From UBA11889 sp002313255 (lineage in GTDB: Bacteria > Pseudomonadota > Gammaproteobacteria > Pseudomonadales > Azotimanducaceae), in contig CAJWQX010000015.1 of assembly GCA_913045265.1 (NCBI GenBank), positions 1-52,861 on the forward strand: DNA of 52,861 bases. Direction: 5' to 3'. Positions within the stretch are counted from its first letter, which is position 1. The number at the start of each line of letters is the position of its first letter. A program made the translations under genes and the position numbers. Shown here in pieces: positions 48,074 through 52,861 of the stretch. The notes beneath the pieces were generated by a model. The model was not told the DNA's origin, ran no database searches, and was given only the letters and a program-made list of their open reading frames with translations.

Positions 48074-49561
48074 TTAGTCGAAATAGCGACTTTCTAAATG
48101 GACTTTAAACGCTTGTGCGCTTAGCGGTTCCCCTGTGATTTTTTCGATCAGAGGTCCGGTCGCTAAAAGACGGCCCTGAGAATGGACCTGTTGGCGCAAC
48201 CAGCCAACCAAGATACCAAATTCCCCATGGGCAATTAAACCGGGCAAATCATCGATGGCTTCCATCGCAGACTTAAATAGCTGCGCTGCGCCGAGAGCAC
48301 CTAGCGTATACGTCGGAAAATAGCCGATCGCACCCGAAAACCAATGCACGTCTTGCATACAACCGTCTGCGTCGTTTCCCTCGGTACCCAGTCCAAGGTA
48401 CGACTGCATTTTTTCGTTCCAGGCATCGGGAATATCCGCGGGATCAAGATCGCCAGCTACTAGCGCTTTTTCGAGTTCATAACGCAAAATCACGTGCATG
48501 GGGTAAGTGGCTTCGTCCGCGTCGACACGTATCAAACCACGCCCTACTTTCCTAACGTGCTGCAGCAGATTGTCTGCAGACCATTCTGCCGATTCGTTGC
48601 CACCACCAAAAGCGTCGCGAATATGCGGCGCCGCGAACGCAATAAAGTCAGGGCTCCGACACACCTGCATTTCCATGAACAGCGATTGACTCTCGTGCAA
48701 GGCCATGCCGCCGGAACCACCCACCGGTTGAGTGCGCCACGAGGGCGGTAGGCCCTGCTCATAAAGAGCATGACCGGTTTCGTGTAATACGCCAAACAGC
48801 GACTCGAGAAAATTGTTTTCGTTATAGCGCGTGGTGATACGCGTATCGTCTGGCACGCCTCCACAGAATGGGTGATGGCTGACGTCGAGTCGACCGTGCT
48901 CGAAATCGAAGCCTAACCGCATCATCATCACCCGTCCGAGATTCGCCTGGCGGTCTTCGGCGAACGGACCTTCAATCGGAATCGCGGGTTCTTGTCTAGC
49001 TAGAATAGAATCGATACAACCCGGCAGAAAATCCAATAAGACGCTGAACAGTGGATCAACATCGGTTTGCCGTAATCCGGGTTCGTATATGTCCATAAGA
49101 GCGTCGTAGAGCCCCAAGCCCTTCGCTTCAGCAAGACACCGTGCCCGATGTCTCGTTAGATTCACGACCTCGCGTAATAAAGGAAGTATGCCGTTGAAAT
49201 CATTTGCTGCACGGAGCTGCCGCCAGCGTTGCTCACAAATTGACGTTGCTTTTGAGTACGCTGTTACGAGATCCGCTGGCACTGCCATGGCTGCGTCAAA
49301 AGATCGCTCCATCTCGAGTACATTTGCCCGTTGCCACGCATCGAGCGATTCGTCAGCGGTTGCGTGGATGAGATCGGCTATCTCCGGCGCGGAAAGTTCA
49401 CCGTGTAGTATGCCGTTTAGTGTTGCCAATGCCTCCGCTCGCGCGACCCCACCTCCGGGCGGCATGACCGCAGCATCATCCCAAGACAACATCGCGAGCG
49501 CGTGGTTTAGATCGTTGATCTTGCTAAACCGAGCTTCCAGCGTTTCGTAATGCATCGACAT
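48074..49561 (-). CDS. M32 carboxypeptidase (Taq family)
   Basis: 495-residue metallocarboxypeptidase removing C-terminal residues from peptides. Zinc motif His260-Glu261-x2-His264 (HETGHALYEQG) with third ligand Glu290 (ALHESQS), plus HHPFCGG and DTRITTRYNENNF, which are the classic M32 blocks. Length matches the ~500 residues of the family. It is cytosolic (no signal peptide). The start could be 49561 or the second Met at 49555. It is followed after 186 bp by the DUF6491-like gene. Role in peptide recycling; neighbouring amino acid permease agrees with this. Confidence 0.92.
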   Translation of the reverse strand: MSMHYETLEARFSKINDLNHALAMLSWDDAAVMPPGGGVARAEALATLNGILHGELSAPEIADLIHATADESLDAWQRANVLEMERSFDAAMAVPADLVTAYSKATSICEQRWRQLRAANDFNGILPLLREVVNLTRHRARCLAEAKGLGLYDALMDIYEPGLRQTDVDPLFSVLLDFLPGCIDSILARQEPAIPIEGPFAEDRQANLGRVMMMRLGFDFEHGRLDVSHHPFCGGVPDDTRITTRYNENNFLESLFGVLHETGHALYEQGLPPSWRTQPVGGSGGMALHESQSLFMEMQVCRSPDFIAFAAPHIRDAFGGGNESAEWSADNLLQHVRKVGRGLIRVDADEATYPMHVILRYELEKALVAGDLDPADIPDAWNEKMQSYLGLGTEGNDADGCMQDVHWFSGAIGYFPTYTLGALGAAQLFKSAMEAIDDLPGLIAHGEFGILVGWLRQQVHSQGRLLATGPLIEKITGEPLSAQAFKVHLESRYFD

Positions 49562-49828
49562 GTCCCATCGGCACGAGTGATCGCTAGTATAAGCCGCAAG
49601 ACGCGGCAGCTCGTTGGCCGAATACGCATTGACCGCGGAGGTCCGTTCGGGCAGTTACCCGAGCAGAAAATCTTATAGCCTTGCAGTCGAGTCCTCGCGA
49701 CTAACGCAACTAGCACCTTTTGGTCCGACGGACGGCGAATCCTCGGCGAAATTCACCTGCCCTAGCGTTTATCGGGAGAGCGTGCTCAGGTTAGGATCGT
49801 GTTGCCTCAACCTCAAGGCACCTAAAGT

Positions 49829-51136
49829 TTGGACACCGAAACTCACTACAGTCGTCGGACCGCAATGACTTTGGTCATCGCCAGCATGGTGGGAACCGGA
49901 GTCTTCACTAGCCTCGGGTTTCAGCTCGAGGAAATTCAGTCCGGCTTCGTATTACTTCTACTCTGGGTCGTCGGTGGAATCGTCGCCCTCGCCGGGGCCG
50001 TCAGCTATGCTGAGCTGGGTGCTGTACTGCCCCGTTCGGGGGGCGAATACAACTTTCTAGCTCGGATTTACCATCCCGCAGCCGGGTTCGTTTCCGGCTG
50101 TATCTCAACCATTATGGGATTTTCAGCACCGTCTGCGCTCGTCGCAATAACCTTCGGCACCTATGTAGCAAGCGCCTTCCCCAGCCAGTCTCCAACGCTA
50201 TGGGCCGTCGGTTTGATTCTTGCCTTAACCGGCATTCATACGATGACGCGCCGCGCCGGTGCCCGCGTCCAAAGATCAACGACTTTCGTAAAGCTTGCGT
50301 TGATCGTTTCATTTTGCGCAGCTGCATGGTTTTGCGTACCCGTCGTCCAGCCAATCGATTTCTCGCCCTCCTGGGATCGGCTGCCGCTGATAACCAGTGG
50401 CGCGTTCGCCGTCGCCCTCATATACGTGTACTACGCCTATACAGGATGGAACACCGTCACCTACATGATGGACGAATTTGAAGAACCCGGGAAAATGTTA
50501 TCGCGTGTAATGGGCAACGGAACACTGATCGTGTTGTGCCTCTACCTGCTCCTTAATTTCACGTTTCTAGTGACGACGCCCATAGATCTTATGGTCGGTC
50601 GGGTTGAAATCGGCTACGTCTCGGCGAACTACGTTTTTGGTCGCAACGGTGCTGCATTAATGGGCGTCATGTTGGCTGTGCTCCTTATCTCAACACTGAG
50701 CGCTCTGACGCTCGCCGGACCTCGAGTGCTCCTGGTGCTGGGCCAGGACTTCACCAAGCTGCGCGCCTTCGCAAGAACCAACCAGGCTGGCGTACCTTTC
50801 ATTGCCGTGCTGACCCAATCCTCACTATCGCTCTTATTTATTGCGACTGCTTCGTTCGACTTTATTCTGGTATTCGCCGGCTTCGCCCTCGGTCTAAATA
50901 GTTTCGTGACGGTATTGGGAGTCTTCATCTTGCGGTGGCAAAGACGGGCCCCTGGTCCCGACTATCAAATCCCTTTTTACCCGTTGCCGCCATTGTTATT
51001 TCTAACGCTGACGGGCTGGACACTGATTCACATTATGAGCTTGCGCCCTGCAGAAGCATGGGCTTCGATGGGGGTAATCGCGATTGCCACAATCCTATAT
51101 GCGGTTCTGCGGGATAAACGCCCACCCGGATCCTAA
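49829..51136 (+). CDS. APC-family amino acid permease
   Basis: 435 residues with about 12 membrane helices. The N-terminal MVGTGVFTSLG (20-30) is the substrate-binding unwound helix of APC transporters (consensus GxGIF). YAELGAVLPRSGGEYNFL (60-77) and YYAYTGWNT with MDEFEEPGKML (about 200-225) follow as in LAT-type permeases. It imports or exchanges amino acids at the inner membrane. Start is TTG with AAGG 11 bp upstream; the codon keeps the family length. Its stop overlaps the convergent CoA-transferase by 4 bp. Confidence 0.9.
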   Translation: MDTETHYSRRTAMTLVIASMVGTGVFTSLGFQLEEIQSGFVLLLLWVVGGIVALAGAVSYAELGAVLPRSGGEYNFLARIYHPAAGFVSGCISTIMGFSAPSALVAITFGTYVASAFPSQSPTLWAVGLILALTGIHTMTRRAGARVQRSTTFVKLALIVSFCAAAWFCVPVVQPIDFSPSWDRLPLITSGAFAVALIYVYYAYTGWNTVTYMMDEFEEPGKMLSRVMGNGTLIVLCLYLLLNFTFLVTTPIDLMVGRVEIGYVSANYVFGRNGAALMGVMLAVLLISTLSALTLAGPRVLLVLGQDFTKLRAFARTNQAGVPFIAVLTQSSLSLLFIATASFDFILVFAGFALGLNSFVTVLGVFILRWQRRAPGPDYQIPFYPLPPLLFLTLTGWTLIHIMSLRPAEAWASMGVIAIATILYAVLRDKRPPGS

Positions 51137-52347
51137 GTCGACGATCCAGCCGCTAACTGAAAGTCGCCAATCACACCGTCCGCGATCAAACCATCGATTT
51201 CGGCGACGCTAAATCCAAGTTCACTCATAATCGCCCGCGTATGCTCCCCGTGGTGTGGGGCCCCGTGGCGTATCTCGGTCGGCGTCGCTTCGAAACGGGC
51301 AGCGTTACGCGCTTGTCGCAAACGACCCGCATGAGGGTGTTCCGTTTCCACCACGATTCCGCTCGCCTCGACCTGCGGATGATGAATCATTTCATGCCGT
51401 TTAAGCACCGGCGCACACGCGACGCCCGCGGCGTCTAGAATTTCAAGCCACTCGGACGCGTTTTTTTCAAGGAGTGCCGCTTGCGTTAATTCCAGACGGT
51501 CGTTGGCATAGCGATCACGACCTGCCGCGGTCTTAAAGCGGTCATCTTCAAACCACTCTGGATGGCCAACCGCATTGCAAAGACCCCGCCACTGTTCGTC
51601 GCTCATGACCGAAACACTGATGTAGTCGGACTTCGTTTCGTAGATCAAGTCAATAAAGGTCGCGGCCCTCGCAGAACTAACCTCTTTACCTACAAACGTT
51701 TGTTCACCCATATCCGAGGACCACATAAACGCAACGACCGCATCAAGCATAGACAGTCGTACGTGTTGTCCTTGTCCACTACGGCCACGTGCAACCAGCG
51801 CCGCCGTAACCGCTTGCGCTGCGGTGATGCCCGTCAACTTATCGGGTAAAATCGTCCGGATAAGCCTAGGCCTCGCTTGATCTGATCCAGCCTGGACACT
51901 GGCGAGACCTGAGAGGGCTTGAATGATCGGGTCGTAAACGGGCTTATGCGTATACGGCCCGGACTCTCCCCATCCACTCATGGACACATAAATTAATCCC
52001 GGGTTAACGGTCCGAAGTTGTGGCTCATCAATCCCGAGCCGGGCCATCACGCCAGGACGAAAGTTTTGGACAAACACATCGGCGTCTTGTGTGAGTTTCA
52101 ACATCAATTCGCGACCAGCTTCGGCTTTCACATCCACGGAAAGCGAGCGCTTGTTTCGATTGTTGTTCAAGAACGCCGCGGAGAAGTGACGCTGGCCATC
52201 TCCGGCGCGCCGAACATGATCGCTCCGCATTGGCGCCTCAATCTTAATAACGTCTGCACCTTGATCGGCAAGAATCATGGTGGCATATGGACCTGCGATC
52301 ATCGTCGTGAAGTCAACGATCCGAATCCCATCGAGTGGACCTGCCAT
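51133..52347 (-). CDS. CaiB/BaiF CoA-transferase family protein
   Basis: 404-residue class III CoA-transferase of single-domain length. It opens DGIRIVDFTTMIAGPYATMILADQGADVIK (in part), carries NNRNKRSLSVD and NFRPGV near 60-100, and the catalytic aspartate aligns to Asp169 (ILPDKLTG), the same position as in Frc and CaiB. It exchanges CoA between acids. GGAGG upstream of the ATG supports the start. It converges with the permease. A sodium:solute symporter gene on the same strand upstream could bring in its acid substrate. Confidence 0.92.
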   Translation of the reverse strand: MAGPLDGIRIVDFTTMIAGPYATMILADQGADVIKIEAPMRSDHVRRAGDGQRHFSAAFLNNNRNKRSLSVDVKAEAGRELMLKLTQDADVFVQNFRPGVMARLGIDEPQLRTVNPGLIYVSMSGWGESGPYTHKPVYDPIIQALSGLASVQAGSDQARPRLIRTILPDKLTGITAAQAVTAALVARGRSGQGQHVRLSMLDAVVAFMWSSDMGEQTFVGKEVSSARAATFIDLIYETKSDYISVSVMSDEQWRGLCNAVGHPEWFEDDRFKTAAGRDRYANDRLELTQAALLEKNASEWLEILDAAGVACAPVLKRHEMIHHPQVEASGIVVETEHPHAGRLRQARNAARFEATPTEIRHGAPHHGEHTRAIMSELGFSVAEIDGLIADGVIGDFQLAAGSST

Positions 52348-52513
52348 TGCTACCCTCCAGCAACCCGTTCGTCACCCAAGAAAAACTCGTACACTCGGGC
52401 GACCGGTTGATCATTTTGTCATCGGTCAATACTACATAGGCGCCGAGATCTCAGTATTAAAAAGGACGGTTTAGCGCTTCCGTGGCTCAGGATTGATGGC
52501 TGCAAACGCCGAT

Positions 52514-52861
52514 TTACGAAGTCGCGGCACCGTCTGAACTCCCGTCACTTAAGAAACCGGCAAAGATCTCTCGAATCTTAGGATCATCCACTGGTGGCCG
52601 TGAAAGCGCCATCACTACGTAGCTGCCAATTGACGCGATCAACGCTGGGAATACTTCGTGAATGAAACTATCGAAACCTAGGGCTAACCAGACACCAAGC
52701 ACGGTTATGCCGACAAGGATAGAAGTCACTGCGCTCACGCCATCACCACGGTCCCAGTGCAATCCGAGAATCACGGTAGGAACAAAACAAACCGCGTACA
52801 AACTACCCGAAAAAATCGTAATTTCGACGATGTCCCCCGGTGGATTCAACGCAATCAATGC
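52514..52861 (-). CDS. Sodium:solute symporter (SSS family), C-terminal part cut by the window edge
   Basis: Last ~115 residues of a membrane transporter, open to the right edge. Three hydrophobic helices and the GSLYAVCFVPTVILGLHWDRGDGVSAVTSILVG block (in part; consensus PxxxxGLxWxRxxxxGA) are typical of the C-terminal half of SSS symporters (PutP/PanF-like). A soluble tail with RPPVDDPKIREIFAG follows. It would move an organic acid or similar with sodium. The 166 bp between it and the CoA-transferase hold no gene. Substrate unknown. Confidence 0.8.
   Translation of the reverse strand, partial: ALIALNPPGDIVEITIFSGSLYAVCFVPTVILGLHWDRGDGVSAVTSILVGITVLGVWLALGFDSFIHEVFPALIASIGSYVVMALSRPPVDDPKIREIFAGFLSDGSSDGAATS

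Noticed and set aside
49647..49662. TCGGG/CCCGA hairpin upstream of the amino acid permease
   Set aside because: Five-pair stem without a T-run or conserved leader; common by chance.
1..52861. CRISPR arrays, tRNA or rRNA genes, insertion sequences and integrases
   Set aside because: No regularly spaced repeats, no recognisable tRNA/rRNA sequence and no transposase or recombinase motif seen on either strand.

Overview
The window reads as chromosomal DNA of an aerobic, heterotrophic Gram-negative bacterium, most likely a gammaproteobacterium. The evidence for the envelope type is an LpxL/HtrB-type lipid A acyltransferase (31789-32688), a class A penicillin-binding protein with a PBP1b-style UB2H region (42407-44677), and directly behind it a small TPR lipoprotein in the position of the PBP1b activator LpoP of Pseudomonas (44665-45099). 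Genes are densely packed on both strands, base composition looks moderate (slightly above 50% GC by eye), and I see no integrase, transposase, phage gene, CRISPR array, rRNA or tRNA. The gene content (luciferase-like LLM oxidoreductases, CaiB/BaiF CoA-transferases, PhyH dioxygenases, SDRs, acyl-CoA enzymes) resembles that of metabolically versatile marine or soil heterotrophs. The exact lineage cannot be named from this sequence.

The core of the window is a complete coenzyme F420 operon (3993-9506): an F420:NADP oxidoreductase (npdG/fno), cofE, cofD, cofC and a fused fbiC (CofG+CofH), joined by 4-8 bp overlaps or 4-5 bp gaps. F420 is classically an archaeal and actinobacterial cofactor, so a one-locus pathway in an LPS-bearing bacterium stands out. 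Five LLM-class oxidoreductases (303-1226, 2904-3815, 35853-36860, 37963-38967, 40226-41263) and one F420/FMN split-barrel protein (35287-35772) are candidate users of the cofactor. CofE is stand-alone and no FbiB-type reductase domain is seen, which raises the question of which three-carbon phospho-acid CofC activates.

Layout. 1-1226: end of an Opp/Dpp-type permease translationally coupled to an LLM enzyme. 1232-3815: SDR, PhyH dioxygenase, LLM enzyme. 3993-9506: F420 operon. 9544-12962: second PhyH, amidohydrolase, SDR. 13062-16924: heterodimeric ABC exporter with one degenerate ATP site. 17007-21402: sugar-type module of two TIM-barrel isomerase-like proteins, a Gfo/Idh/MocA oxidoreductase and an aminotransferase. 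21424-27443: minus-strand acyl-CoA operon (acyl-CoA dehydrogenase, 2-keto-4-pentenoate hydratase-like protein, tandem CaiB/BaiF CoA-transferase, fatty acid desaturase, putative lipoprotein). 27594-31749: two metallo-beta-lactamase-fold hydrolases, a small PGPGW membrane protein, a fatty acyl-CoA ligase. 31789-35064: lipid A acyltransferase, aldose epimerase, HAD phosphatase, lytic transglycosylase. 35287-41263: LLM/FDOR island with a thioesterase, a histidine phosphatase and an APH-type kinase. 41367-49561: thiol-redox pair, PBP1b and LpoP-like protein, a MerR-TPR regulator with an M48-TerB metalloprotease, a lipoprotein and an M32 carboxypeptidase. 49829-52861: amino acid permease, CaiB/BaiF CoA-transferase, and the end of a sodium:solute symporter.

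A working picture is a scavenger that activates fatty, branched or hydroxylated acids as CoA thioesters (CoA-transferases, ligase, APH kinase plus ACAD) and oxidises or reduces them with flavin and F420 enzymes. NpdG would recharge F420 from NADPH. Function assignments rest on motif recognition by eye. F420 use by individual LLM proteins and their substrates are inference.
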